A stretch of DNA of 64,000 nt from Myxococcales bacterium. GTDB lineage: Bacteria; Myxococcota_A; Polyangia; Polyangiales; Polyangiaceae. The notes below the pieces were generated by a model, which saw only the letters and a list, made by a program, of their open reading frames with translations, was not told where the DNA came from and made no database searches. Where the stretch lies: the NCBI GenBank assembly GCA_004193285.1, contig SECP01000007.1, positions 143,907-207,906 on the forward strand, read 5' to 3'. Below, in pieces: positions 55,338 through 63,564 of this stretch. Numbering within the stretch: the stretch's first letter is position 1; every line of letters begins with the position of its first letter. Made by a program: the position numbers and the translations under genes.

Positions 55338-55372
55338 CCGCGCGAAGTTAAATCGCGCGGGCTTGCTGTCAA
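55338..55372 (-). promoter_or_regulatory. dnaJ promoter with overlapping inverted repeat
   Basis: On the minus strand TTGACA (55367-55372) and TAACTT (55345-55350) are 16 bases apart, about 50 bases before the dnaJ ATG. CCGCGCGA (55338-55345) and TCGCGCGG (55353-55360) form a perfect 8-bp inverted repeat with a 7-nt spacer straddling the -10. It is not the CIRCE sequence. Confidence 0.4.
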
Positions 55373-55419
55373 CGCCTGGCCGCGGCCGAAGCGCTTTTAA
55401 AGGCCCCGCAGAAGGAGAA

Positions 55420-56814
55420 TCAGCCGTTTTCGGCGCTCGACGCGGTGCGTTTATTGGCGGCTTCCAGCGCCCACCGGGTCGCGATCAGGTCAGCCTGGCT
55501 CTTGGCCAGCTGCTTGGCGAGCTCGGTTTCAGCCAGCTTCTTGGCGGCCTCGGCCGGGTCCGCCGCGGGCGGCAGCTGGCGGAGCAGCTCCTTGCCGACG
55601 CGCTCCGCTTCCCGCAGGTCGCGCTCCAGTCGGCGAATGTGCTCACCACGTTCGCCGAGAGTCTTCTCGAGCGTGCCAAGCTCTGCGGTGGCGGCCGCCG
55701 CTTCTTCCGGCGACGGGCCGGCCTTCAGCTTGGCGCTCAGCTCCGCAAGCGTGGACTCCTGGGACTTGAGCAGCTGGTTCTTGTTTTCCAGCTCCTGGCG
55801 CAGCGCAGCAAGCTCGGCGTCGCGGGCGAAGACGCGCGTCTCCGCCTCGCGTAGCTCTGCGTCCCGCGCCGAGGCGCGTTTTTCCGCCTCGCGTAGCTCC
55901 GCGTCCCGCGCCGAGGCGCGTTTCTCCGCTTCGCGTAGCTGAACGTCGCGGGCGGTGACTCGCGTCTCCGCCTCGCGCAGCTGCGCGTCGCGGGCGGCCA
56001 CCGCGTCCCGCCGGCTCATCAGCTCCGCGTCGCGATCCACCGATGCTTGGCGCTGGGCGGCGAGCTCTGTTTCCAGCTCGGCGAGCTTGGCCCGAGCCAC
56101 TTGGTCCGCGCTGCGGGTGCGCCGCGCGGCCTCTGCTTCGCCGGCGCCGGTAATGACGCTGCGGTACGGCAGCTGCACGACCGCGAACGCCTCCAGCTCC
56201 ACTGGCTGCGCGGAGGCCACCGCGATGAACAGCTCCGGCTCTTCCGCGCCGCTCGGCAAGAACGCCGTATCCAAAGACGGCTCTGGCGTACCTTCCGGCG
56301 CGAAGTCAGCGACGACGTAACCGACGAACGGGGCCTGCCCCAGCATGCGCACGTGCTCGAACTCGGCCTTCACCGCGTCGTACAGGGCGTAGTAGTCCAG
56401 GGAAACGCCGCCGCTCGGCCGGTGCGGCATGAGCGGGACCTGCACTTCCGGGTTCACGGTCGCGAGGATGGCGACGCCGCGCGGGGTGAGCGCTTTGCGC
56501 AGGCGCTTGACCAACGACGCCGGGTCCGCAATTCCCGCGTCCTCCACGACGCAGAGGTCGAAGGCGCCATCACGGAGGGCGAGCTGGCCGTCCGACAGCG
56601 CGGCGTACGAGAGGTTGTTCTGCCGATTCTTGGCGGTCGCCTCTGCCACTCGGACCGCGTCCGGATCGCAGACGTGGACGAGGCGAGCGCCGCGCTCGAG
56701 CAAGCGAGAGGGGAGCGCCGAGACCGCGGGGCCGACGAACAACACACGCCGCCCGCTGGCGACAGGCTCGGCGTAGGCAGCAAGAACGATGGCAGGCTCG
56801 ATGGCACTCGACAT
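55420..56814 (-). CDS. Methyltransferase-like domain fused to a long coiled coil
   Basis: A 464-residue protein. Residues about 1-215 resemble a class I SAM-methyltransferase fold (RRVLFVGPAVSALPSRLLE, VHVCDPDAVRVAEATAKN, FDLCVVEDAGIADPASLVKR). The glycine motif is degenerate, so methyl transfer is doubtful. Residues about 245-455 form a coiled coil with strong 14-residue periodicity (RDAELREAEKRASA). ATG at 56814 is chosen over the longer frame. The layout recalls myxobacterial coiled-coil scaffold proteins with an enzyme-like head, but no homologue can be named with confidence. Confidence 0.65.
   Translation of the reverse strand: MSSAIEPAIVLAAYAEPVASGRRVLFVGPAVSALPSRLLERGARLVHVCDPDAVRVAEATAKNRQNNLSYAALSDGQLALRDGAFDLCVVEDAGIADPASLVKRLRKALTPRGVAILATVNPEVQVPLMPHRPSGGVSLDYYALYDAVKAEFEHVRMLGQAPFVGYVVADFAPEGTPEPSLDTAFLPSGAEEPELFIAVASAQPVELEAFAVVQLPYRSVITGAGEAEAARRTRSADQVARAKLAELETELAAQRQASVDRDAELMSRRDAVAARDAQLREAETRVTARDVQLREAEKRASARDAELREAEKRASARDAELREAETRVFARDAELAALRQELENKNQLLKSQESTLAELSAKLKAGPSPEEAAAATAELGTLEKTLGERGEHIRRLERDLREAERVGKELLRQLPPAADPAEAAKKLAETELAKQLAKSQADLIATRWALEAANKRTASSAENG
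55841..56002 (-). repeat. Four 42-bp tandem repeats encoding coiled-coil heptads
   Basis: Units begin at 55841, 55883, 55925 and 55967, each 42 bp. The first two are almost identical and the last two diverged. They encode 14 residues, two heptads, within the coiled coil. Confidence 0.8.
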
Positions 56815-56860
56815 GACGGGCGCGCAGCGTAGCCGCGGGGGCGCCGCTCGACCAGCGGCT

Positions 56861-58462
56861 TCAGCCCCCCGGGGTCGCGGACTCGAAACTGGTGGCTTTT
56901 GCCGCCTTCCACGCGCGGGCAAAGCTCCCGGGCAGCGGCTCGGCCAAGAGCGCGCCTTCCGCCAGGTACTCGTACATCTCCCCGTAGTGGTGCACGGCGG
57001 TGGGGCTGACGCGCCGGAGCACGTGCCAAGGGCGGAGCTCGGCGGGGCTGGACATGCCGCCCGCGGCGAGCAGCTCTACCAGCGCACGCACGGTGTTGCG
57101 CTGGTAGTTGTGCACGCGCACGGCCTTGTCCTCTACGACCAAGCCACGCACTAGCGCCGGATCTTGGGTCGCGACGCCGGTCGGGCACTCGTTGGTGTTG
57201 CACTTCTGCGCTTGAATGCAGCCGAGCGCGAACATCATGGCTCGCGCGCTGTTGCACAGATCGGCGCCGATCGCGATCTGGTGCGCCAAGTCGAAGCCGG
57301 AGATGACGCGCCCGCTGCCGATGACGCGGATCTGCTGCCGCAAACCCACGCCTACGAGCGCGTTGTGAACGAAGATGAGCGCTTCGTCCAGGGGCGTGCC
57401 GAGCACGTTGGAGAACTCCAGCGGGGCCGCGCCGGTACCGCCCTCGCCGCCGTCTACCGTGATGAAGTCCGGCGCGATGCCGGTCGCCAGCATCGCCTTG
57501 CAGATCGCCAGAAACTCACGGCGCTTGCCGATGCACAGCTTGAAGCCGACCGGCTTGCCGCCGGAGAGCTCACGGAGCTGCGCCAAGAAGTGCAGCAAGC
57601 CGTCCGGAGTTTTGAACGCGGTGTGGGTGGGCGGCGACAGCACGTCTTTGCCCAGCTGCACGTGACGAATTTCGGCAATCTCCGCCGTCACTTTGGCGGC
57701 GGGCAAGATGCCGCCGTGCCCGGGCTTGGCCCCTTGCGACAGCTTGAGCTCGATGAGCTTGATTTGTGGACTCTGCGCCTTGTCCGCGAAGCGCACGGGA
57801 TCGAAATTGCCGGCTTCGTCCCGGCAACCGAAGTAGCCAGTGCCGACCTGCCAGCAGATGTCCCCCCCGCCCTCCAGGTGGTAGGGCGAGAGCCCGCCTT
57901 CACCGGTGTTGTGATAGAAGCCGCCGAGCTTGGCGCCGCGGTTGAGGGCCAAGATCGCGTTCTTGCTGAGCGCGCCGTAGCTCATCGCAGAAACGTTGAG
58001 CACTGCCGCTTCGTAGGGCTGCGTGCACGCGGGCCCGCCGATGCGAACGCGCGGCGCCTGCTCCGGCGGGTGCACGGCGCAGAGCGAGTGATTCATCCAC
58101 TCGTAGCCCACCGCGTACACGTCTGCCTCCGTGCCGAAGGGCAGCGTGTCGGTCACGTTCTTGGCGCGCTGGTACACGAGCGAGCGCTGCTGTCGGCTGA
58201 AGGGGCGCCCGGAGGTGTTGGACTCCACGAAGTACTGCTGCATCTCCGGGCGAACTGCCTCGAACAGGTAGCGCAGCCGCCCCGCCACCGGAAAGTTGCG
58301 ACGAATCGCGTGCCGCTTCTGCAGGAGGTCGTAGACGCCCAGCGCCACGAAGGTCAGCCACAGGGGCACGAGCCACAGCGCGCCCGACCAGCTGGTGTAC
58401 AGGCCTGCGACGAGCGCGCCCAGCGCCACACAGACGATGAAAAAGAGCGCGCGCGGGGACAT
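56861..58462 (-). CDS. FMN-binding glutamate-synthase-like protein
   Basis: A 533-residue protein with two N-terminal membrane helices (LFFIVCVALGALVAGLYTSW and LWLVPLWLTFVALGVYDLL) and a GltS-type FMN barrel. The barrel shows MSYGALSKNAILALNRGAK, EGGLSPYHLEGGGDICWQVG, PGHGGILPAAKV, TVDGGEGGTGAAPLEFS and the iron-sulfur cysteine cluster CIQAQKCNTNECPTGVATQ. The glutaminase domain of true glutamate synthase is missing. This stand-alone family is common in bacteria, and its reaction is not settled. ATG at 58462 is eight bases after the stop of the small lipoprotein gene. Confidence 0.9.
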   Translation of the reverse strand: MSPRALFFIVCVALGALVAGLYTSWSGALWLVPLWLTFVALGVYDLLQKRHAIRRNFPVAGRLRYLFEAVRPEMQQYFVESNTSGRPFSRQQRSLVYQRAKNVTDTLPFGTEADVYAVGYEWMNHSLCAVHPPEQAPRVRIGGPACTQPYEAAVLNVSAMSYGALSKNAILALNRGAKLGGFYHNTGEGGLSPYHLEGGGDICWQVGTGYFGCRDEAGNFDPVRFADKAQSPQIKLIELKLSQGAKPGHGGILPAAKVTAEIAEIRHVQLGKDVLSPPTHTAFKTPDGLLHFLAQLRELSGGKPVGFKLCIGKRREFLAICKAMLATGIAPDFITVDGGEGGTGAAPLEFSNVLGTPLDEALIFVHNALVGVGLRQQIRVIGSGRVISGFDLAHQIAIGADLCNSARAMMFALGCIQAQKCNTNECPTGVATQDPALVRGLVVEDKAVRVHNYQRNTVRALVELLAAGGMSSPAELRPWHVLRRVSPTAVHHYGEMYEYLAEGALLAEPLPGSFARAWKAAKATSFESATPGG

Positions 58463-58470
58463 GCTGGGTA

Positions 58471-58974
58471 CTACGGCTGCTGGCAGGGGGCCGGCACGTT
58501 GCACGGGGACCCGCAATTGAGCGCCAACGCGTAGCGCTCTATCTGCTCGGGCTTCTCGCGCCCCAGGCCAGTCCCGGCCAGACACAGCATGACCGAGTCC
58601 TGTACCCCGATCGGCTCCGCGGGGTCGCTGCAGCGGCGATTCAGGCACTGCCCCTGCTTCATGCCGTGCAGCGGCGGGCACTCCGCGTCCGACTCGCAGC
58701 CGAGAGGGCGGCAATCGAACGGGCCTTGCGGGTCCGCCCCCTCGCTGACGTCACACACGCCTACCAGGCGGCTGCCGAGCAGCAGGGCTTGCTGCGGCTT
58801 GTCCGCGCGCCGGGGACCTGACGTTTGAGTCACCCGGCACGGGCCGCTCTTGGGGCACGTTGCCTCGAACGTGCGCCCCTCTGTGTCTCGAAGGCTGAGC
58901 GGACCGCGGTTTTCGCACGAAAACGCCAGGCACGAGACTAGCAGCGTGCAAAGAAGCCAAGGCTGACTCACCAT
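58471..58974 (-). CDS. Small Cys-rich lipoprotein
   Basis: A 167-residue predicted lipoprotein (signal LLCTLLVSCLAFSC). The mature part has about ten cysteines and no recognised domain. Segments such as GCESDAECPPLHGMKQGQCLNRRC resemble the short disulfide-rich motifs of myxobacterial secreted proteins. ATG at 58974 overlaps, on the other strand, an ATG at 58973. It lies directly upstream of the FMN protein gene and is probably co-transcribed. Confidence 0.6.
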   Translation of the reverse strand: MVSQPWLLCTLLVSCLAFSCENRGPLSLRDTEGRTFEATCPKSGPCRVTQTSGPRRADKPQQALLLGSRLVGVCDVSEGADPQGPFDCRPLGCESDAECPPLHGMKQGQCLNRRCSDPAEPIGVQDSVMLCLAGTGLGREKPEQIERYALALNCGSPCNVPAPCQQP

Positions 58975-58993
58975 GAGCGAGGGCGAAGCTAGC

Positions 58994-59383
58994 ATGATCG
59001 AATCGCTCAAGGGCCTGCTCGCAAGCACCGCGGTTCAATGCGGTTTAGTGGCGTTCTCGGTGCTGGCGGTCGTTGCCAGCATCGTGCTGGTACCCCGCTT
59101 CCTCGCGACGCTCCCGCCCAACTACCTGCAGGAAGGTGAGGAGCCGCGCCACTCGCTCCCGCTTCGCATCGCGCGGAATGCGCTCGGGGCGCTGCTGATC
59201 GCGCTCGGCCTGGCGATGCTGGTCTTGCCAGGCCAGGGGCTCCTCACGTTGCTCGTCGGACTGCTGCTCGTGGATATTCCTGGAAAGCACGAGCTGGTGC
59301 GTCGGGTGATGAGCCGGCCCAAGGTGCTGTTCGTCGTGAACAAGCTGCGCTCACACCACGGGGCCGGGCCGCTCCGCGCGTAA
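58994..59383 (+). CDS. PGPGW-like small membrane protein
   Basis: A 129-residue protein with two or three membrane helices. The central segment ALGLAMLVLPGQGLLTLLVGLLLVD matches the conserved loop of the putative transmembrane PGPGW family, with PGQG in place of PGPG. The basic tail (KHELVRRVMSRPKVLFVVNKLR) is typical. I prefer ATG 58994; an upstream in-frame ATG at 58973 would collide with the start of the opposite gene. The function is unknown. Confidence 0.7.
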   Translation: MIESLKGLLASTAVQCGLVAFSVLAVVASIVLVPRFLATLPPNYLQEGEEPRHSLPLRIARNALGALLIALGLAMLVLPGQGLLTLLVGLLLVDIPGKHELVRRVMSRPKVLFVVNKLRSHHGAGPLRA

Positions 59384-59388
59384 ACGCG

Positions 59389-60519
59389 CTACTCCAGGTT
59401 CTTCTCGTAGATGCGATACGTTTTGTAGATCTTGCCGCCCATCAGCTTGATGCCGGTGTTGACGGGGCCGTTGTCCTCGAGAGTCCACGACAGCTCGCCG
59501 CCCTCCAGACCGAGACGTTTACCGGCGCTGTTCATCTTGGAGTAGAGGTAGGCGCTGAGCGCGGCGTACTTGCGATGGCCGCGGAACTTCTTGCGAATGC
59601 CGAGGATGATGAGGCGAGCGGTGTGCGGCCCGACTACTTTGAGGCGCCAAAGTAGCTTGGGCAGACCGAGCGGGCCGAGCTTGCCCTTCATGTCCGCAAT
59701 CAGCTCGTTCAAGTTCGGCAGTGCCAGCGCCACCGCCGCAGGCTCGCCGTCGATCTCGGTGATGTAAGACAGCTCCGGGATCGCAATCAGCTTCAAGTCC
59801 GCGGCCATCTTGGAAAGCTCGCGCTCCGTTTGCTTGACGAAGCCCCAGTTGTCCTCCCAAGCGTCGTTGTACACGTCCATGATGATGCGCAGATCCGCAT
59901 CGAGGTTCTTCATGTCCACGTGGCGGGACCTCACCTCGGGCATGGCCTCGATGGCCTCATGCGCCTTCTTCACGCGCGGCGGCACGTCCCCGACGTGGTA
60001 GCGCCAGGCGTACGCGTCCTTCAGCTTCGTGAAGCCGGCCTTCTCGATCAGGCCGCCTTGGTACGCACGGTGGTGCGGCATCATGATCATGGGCGGCGTA
60101 TCGAAGCCGTCCACCAGGCAGCCCATCTCCTCGTTCAGCGAGAGCGAGAGCGGGCCTCGGATCTTCTTCATGCCGCGCGCGCGCAGCCACTTGCCGGCGG
60201 CGTCCAACAGCGCCTTGGCGACCTCTTCGTCCTCGATCGTATCCAGGAATCCGAAGCTGCCGACGTCGTCTTGGTAGCGCGCCAAGTAGTCGCGATCGAT
60301 CTGGGCGGTGATGCGACCCACGCACCAGCCGTTGCGGTGCGCGGTGAAGATGACGCCCTCAGCGTGCTCGAAGAACGGGTTCTTCAGGCTGAGACGGTCC
60401 TTCATCTCCATGTCCAGCGGGCGGACGTAGTTGGGATCCCCGCGGTAAACGTAGTCCACCACGTTGAGGAAATCGTTTACCTTTCCCCCGATCGGCGTTT
60501 CACGAATCTCAATCGGCAT
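59389..60519 (-). CDS. GNAT-superfamily acyltransferase, candidate bacterial ceramide synthase
   Basis: A 376-residue cytoplasmic protein with two GNAT-like halves. Its N-terminal half has the pattern of a family found beside serine palmitoyltransferase genes: VDYVYRGDPNYVRPLDMEMK, NPFFEHAEGVIFTAHRNGW, FLDTIEDEEVAKALLDAA, GMKKIRGPLSLSLNEEMG and VDGFDTPPMIMMPHH. In Caulobacter a GNAT-type protein acylates the long-chain base in ceramide synthesis, and I infer the same role here from family style and from the spt gene next upstream on the strand. The 212-bp gap to spt holds its own promoter-like sequence and a hairpin. Confidence 0.65.
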   Translation of the reverse strand: MPIEIRETPIGGKVNDFLNVVDYVYRGDPNYVRPLDMEMKDRLSLKNPFFEHAEGVIFTAHRNGWCVGRITAQIDRDYLARYQDDVGSFGFLDTIEDEEVAKALLDAAGKWLRARGMKKIRGPLSLSLNEEMGCLVDGFDTPPMIMMPHHRAYQGGLIEKAGFTKLKDAYAWRYHVGDVPPRVKKAHEAIEAMPEVRSRHVDMKNLDADLRIIMDVYNDAWEDNWGFVKQTERELSKMAADLKLIAIPELSYITEIDGEPAAVALALPNLNELIADMKGKLGPLGLPKLLWRLKVVGPHTARLIILGIRKKFRGHRKYAALSAYLYSKMNSAGKRLGLEGGELSWTLEDNGPVNTGIKLMGGKIYKTYRIYEKNLE

Positions 60520-60528
60520 CGCGGGCGC

Positions 60529-60557
60529 AGCTAACCGGCTCCGCCCCCCCGCGTCAA
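60529..60557 (-). promoter_or_regulatory. Candidate promoter of the GNAT acyltransferase gene
   Basis: On the minus strand TTGACG (60552-60557) is followed after 17 bases by TTAGCT (60529-60534), ten bases before the ATG at 60519. The -35 is good and the -10 weak. The spt promoter candidate has the same TTGACG and 17-base spacing. Confidence 0.25.
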
Positions 60558-60572
60558 CGCCACTCGGCGGCG

Positions 60573-60609
60573 CCGACCGGCTTCCGAGATTTTCTTACCG
60601 GAAGGTCGG
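60573..60609. other. Hairpin in the spt-acyltransferase gap
   Basis: CCGACC and TTCCG (60573-60578, 60582-60586) pair with CGGAA and GGTCGG (60599-60609), leaving a 3-nt bulge and a T-rich loop. It could be a terminator or attenuator for spt transcripts, but no A/T tract follows. Confidence 0.3.
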
Positions 60610-60731
60610 AGGATGGAAAGGGGAGATTGGGGGAGCCGAGGCGCAAAGGATTGGCCCGAGGCCGACAAAGCAGCTTCTGCGAGAGGGCTGCGTCTTGGCA
60701 GCCCCCGAGGACGAGCAGAGGCGGAAAGGCG

Positions 60732-62294
60732 TTAGATGACGCCGTATTTTTTGCCGACCTTGGCGAACGCTTCCAGCGCGCGGTCCAGGTGTGCCCGCTC
60801 GTGCGTTGCCATGTAGCTGGTGCGCAGCATGGCGCTCTTCGGCGGCACGCCGGGAGAGATGAAGGGGTTGGTGTACACGCCGTGCTCTTCCAGCAAGTCG
60901 CGCCACATCATGATGGTGCGGAGATCTTGGCGGATGTAGATCGGAATGACGGCGGTCTGGGTGTGGCCGAGCTCGAAGCCGAGCTTGCGTAGCTCGTCGC
61001 GCATGTAGGTGAAGTTTTCGCGCAGCTTGTCCATGCGCCACGTCTCCTCTTGCATGACCTCCAGCGAGGCCATGGCGGCGGCGACGGACGGGGGCGCGGC
61101 GCTGGCGGCGAACATGAAGCTCGGCGCGAAGTGGCGGATGTAGTCCAGCACCTTACGCTCGCCGACCAGGAAGCCGCCGATGCTGGCGAACGACTTGGAG
61201 AAAGTGCCGCCGATGAGATCGACTTCCTTCTCTAGACCGAAGCTGTGAGCGGTGCCGCGGCCCCCGGGGCCGATGACGCCCACCGCGTGCGCGTCGTCCA
61301 CGAGCAGGCGAGCGCCGTGCTTTTTTACGACCGGCACGATCTCGTCCAGCTTTGCGATTTCGCCCTCCGCGCTGAACACGCCGTCCGTGATCACGAACGC
61401 GCCTTCCCCGGCGTCCAGCTTCTCCAGCGCGCGGTCCAGCGACTCCGCGTCGTTGTGCTTGTAGCGCACGAGCTTGGCGCCTGCGGCCTGGCCGAGACGC
61501 ACGCCGTCGTACAGCGAGGCGTGCACGTTGCGGTCGATGAAGGCGGTGGCTTGCTTGTTGCTGAGCAGCGCCGCGCACGTCGCGAGGTTCACCTGGTAGC
61601 CGGTGGTGAAGACGAGCGCGCTCTCCTTGCCCATGAACTCGGCGAGCCGATTCTCGAGCTCCTCGTGCAGCTTCATCGAGCCGTTCACGAGGCGTGAGCC
61701 GGTCATGCTGGTACCGAAACGGTCGATGGCGTTGCGCGCGGCCTCACGCACCTTGGGGTGCTTGGTCAGGCCCAAGTAGTTGTTGGAGCCGAGCATCAGC
61801 ACGCGCTTGCCGTTGATCTCCGCCTCGGGGCCGTCGTTGAAGTCCAGCGGACGGAAGAAGGGGTAGATGCCCATCTTGCGCGCGTTGTCCGCGGCCATGA
61901 ACTTGAAGGCCTTCTCGAACACGTCTTTGCCGCCGATGCTGGCGAGCGACGTGCGCTCCTTCATGGACTCGTCCATGTCCGTCGAGCCGGAGCTGATGTC
62001 CTTGCTCTGCGCTGCGGCGTGGCCGTTCTTGGCGTGGCCATTGCTGGCTCCGTTCGTCTGCCCGTTGCTCTTCGCCTCCGGCGCGCTCCTGCCGATGTTC
62101 TCGTCCAACGCGGGGTCGATGTTGGGCAGCTCGTGCCCGTTCTTGAGCACCGTCCACGCCGCCTTCAAACGGCCGCGCGCGTCCAGCAGGCCTTCCGTTG
62201 CCTTCATCACGCGGTCGTCCGAAACCCAGCGCATCACCGAGGGACGCAGGAGGGCTTGCTTACCTTTGTCGACGAGCGATTGACGAAGACCCAT
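60732..62294 (-). CDS. spt: Serine palmitoyltransferase-type alpha-oxoamine synthase
   Basis: A 520-residue PLP enzyme that would condense L-serine with palmitoyl-CoA or acyl-ACP to start sphingolipid synthesis. The alpha-oxoamine synthase core begins near residue 145. It has NNYLGLTKHP, RNVHASLYDG (His258, ring-stacking), VDDAHAVG (PLP-binding Asp), and GGTFSKSFASIGG with the Schiff-base Lys367. A 140-residue N-terminal extension, including an Asn/Gly/His/Ala-rich linker at about residues 75-105, is longer than in KBL or AONS relatives. The neighbouring GNAT acyltransferase supports the sphingolipid role; glycine C-acetyltransferase activity cannot be excluded from sequence alone. Confidence 0.85.
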   Translation of the reverse strand: MGLRQSLVDKGKQALLRPSVMRWVSDDRVMKATEGLLDARGRLKAAWTVLKNGHELPNIDPALDENIGRSAPEAKSNGQTNGASNGHAKNGHAAAQSKDISSGSTDMDESMKERTSLASIGGKDVFEKAFKFMAADNARKMGIYPFFRPLDFNDGPEAEINGKRVLMLGSNNYLGLTKHPKVREAARNAIDRFGTSMTGSRLVNGSMKLHEELENRLAEFMGKESALVFTTGYQVNLATCAALLSNKQATAFIDRNVHASLYDGVRLGQAAGAKLVRYKHNDAESLDRALEKLDAGEGAFVITDGVFSAEGEIAKLDEIVPVVKKHGARLLVDDAHAVGVIGPGGRGTAHSFGLEKEVDLIGGTFSKSFASIGGFLVGERKVLDYIRHFAPSFMFAASAAPPSVAAAMASLEVMQEETWRMDKLRENFTYMRDELRKLGFELGHTQTAVIPIYIRQDLRTIMMWRDLLEEHGVYTNPFISPGVPPKSAMLRTSYMATHERAHLDRALEAFAKVGKKYGVI

Positions 62295-62303
62295 GGTGGC
62301 GGG

Positions 62304-62332
62304 TTCCTACGAGAGAAGTCGCGCAACGTCAA
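62304..62332 (-). promoter_or_regulatory. Candidate promoter of spt
   Basis: On the minus strand TTGACG (62327-62332) and TAGGAA (62304-62309) are 17 bases apart, ten bases before the spt ATG. This would allow expression independent of truA upstream. Confidence 0.3.
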
Positions 62333-62344
62333 CCGCAGGGCCTG

Positions 62345-63184
62345 CTAAGGATCCGGCGACTCTGCGGCTTGCTCCGCCGGCGGGGGCCATTCGTCCCGAG
62401 CCGGCTCCGCAAGCTCGATAGTGCGTAAAACCAAGCCTTCCGGCGGCGCGGTGATGCCCAAGTCCTTACGCAGCCCACTCGCCAAAGCGCGCACGACGGC
62501 CTCCTTAGGCAGGAAGCCGCGGCCGATGTCCACCAATGTTCCCGCGATGATGCGGATCATGTTGTAGAGGAATTTATTCCCCGTCACCGTGAGCTCGGTG
62601 ATGCGCGAATCCTCCGCCGCGGGCGCGAGTGAGATGCGAAAGATGTGTCGCACCGTCTCCTCACGCGCGTCCGCCGAGCCGCGGAAGGCGCGAAAGTCGT
62701 GCTCTCCCTGGATCGAGGCGGCCGCTTCGCGCATGTGCAGCTGGTTCAACCTGTAGGGTATGCGCCACGCAAAGCGATCCACGAGCGGGTCGCGGGTGCG
62801 GCTCTCCAGGATGCGATAGACGTAAGTCTTGCTCACCACGCAGCGGCGCGGCTCGAAGCGCACGGGGGTCCGGGCGGCGCGCACCACCGCGATCTCGCGC
62901 GGCAGCTCGCGGTTGAGCGCCAGCACCCAGCCGCGCGGGTCGATATCTTTCGTGGAGTCGAAGGCGACGAGCTGGCCGCGCGCGTGCACGCCGGCGTCCG
63001 TTCGGCTCACGCCGCGCGTCGTGCTCGCCTTCGGGTCCACGGTGGCAATGGCGCCTTCCAGCTCGCCCGCGACGGTGCGCCCATTCTTCTGTTTGACGTA
63101 GCCCGAGAAGGGGGCGCCGTCGTAAGCCAGAGTCAGCAGCACGCCGTACAGCGCTGGCTCTGGCGCCGTATCCGGCGCGGCCAC
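62345..63184 (-). CDS. truA: tRNA pseudouridine synthase A
   Basis: A 279-residue enzyme that makes pseudouridine at positions 38-40 of tRNA anticodon stems. The catalytic Asp63 lies in GVSRTDAGVHARGQ. Other family blocks are LTLAYDGAPFSGYVKQ, KTYVYRILE, HDFRAFRG and FLYNMIRIIAGTLVDIGRG. The frame is open far upstream, but homology begins near GTG at 63184, two bases after the stop of the preceding lipoprotein gene. The length is normal. Confidence 0.93.
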   Translation of the reverse strand: MAAPDTAPEPALYGVLLTLAYDGAPFSGYVKQKNGRTVAGELEGAIATVDPKASTTRGVSRTDAGVHARGQLVAFDSTKDIDPRGWVLALNRELPREIAVVRAARTPVRFEPRRCVVSKTYVYRILESRTRDPLVDRFAWRIPYRLNQLHMREAAASIQGEHDFRAFRGSADAREETVRHIFRISLAPAAEDSRITELTVTGNKFLYNMIRIIAGTLVDIGRGFLPKEAVVRALASGLRKDLGITAPPEGLVLRTIELAEPARDEWPPPAEQAAESPDP

Positions 63185-63186
63185 GG

Positions 63187-63564
63187 CTAGGCGCCGCCGG
63201 CGCCGGCGTCCGCCGACCCGGCCGTACCGGCTTCGCCACCGCTGCTCGAGCCGCCAGAGCCGCCGCTGCCGCTCGACCCTGGGCTGCTCGCCTCGCCACC
63301 GAGGCCGTCCGAAAAGGAGCTCACGGCGTGGCCGACCTCCGTGACGCAATTCGGCAAAGCGCCTTCACCCCCGCTGCCCACGTTGAGGCTGCGGTTGTCG
63401 TCCTCCGGAGCGGGAGTCTTTTGGATGTCGAACGGCTCCGGCAACGTGGAGCAGCGCTGGGGCGCCGTCTTTCCGTCTTCGTCACAAGCGACCGCAAGTA
63501 ACGAGAAGGCGAGCGCTCCAAGCGCCACGGTTACCCGGCCGGAGACAGAGCCCGCGCGCATCAT
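63187..63564 (-). CDS. Small Gly/Ser-rich lipoprotein
   Basis: A 125-residue predicted lipoprotein with signal and lipobox (ALAFSLLAVAC). A 60-residue middle with two cysteines is followed by a Gly/Ser/Ala tail (SGGSGGSSSGGEAGTAGS). ATG at 63564 overlaps the stop of the upstream gene (ATGA), so it is translated together with the AgmX/PglI-domain gene. No family is recognised. Confidence 0.6.
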   Translation of the reverse strand: MMRAGSVSGRVTVALGALAFSLLAVACDEDGKTAPQRCSTLPEPFDIQKTPAPEDDNRSLNVGSGGEGALPNCVTEVGHAVSSFSDGLGGEASSPGSSGSGGSGGSSSGGEAGTAGSADAGAGGA

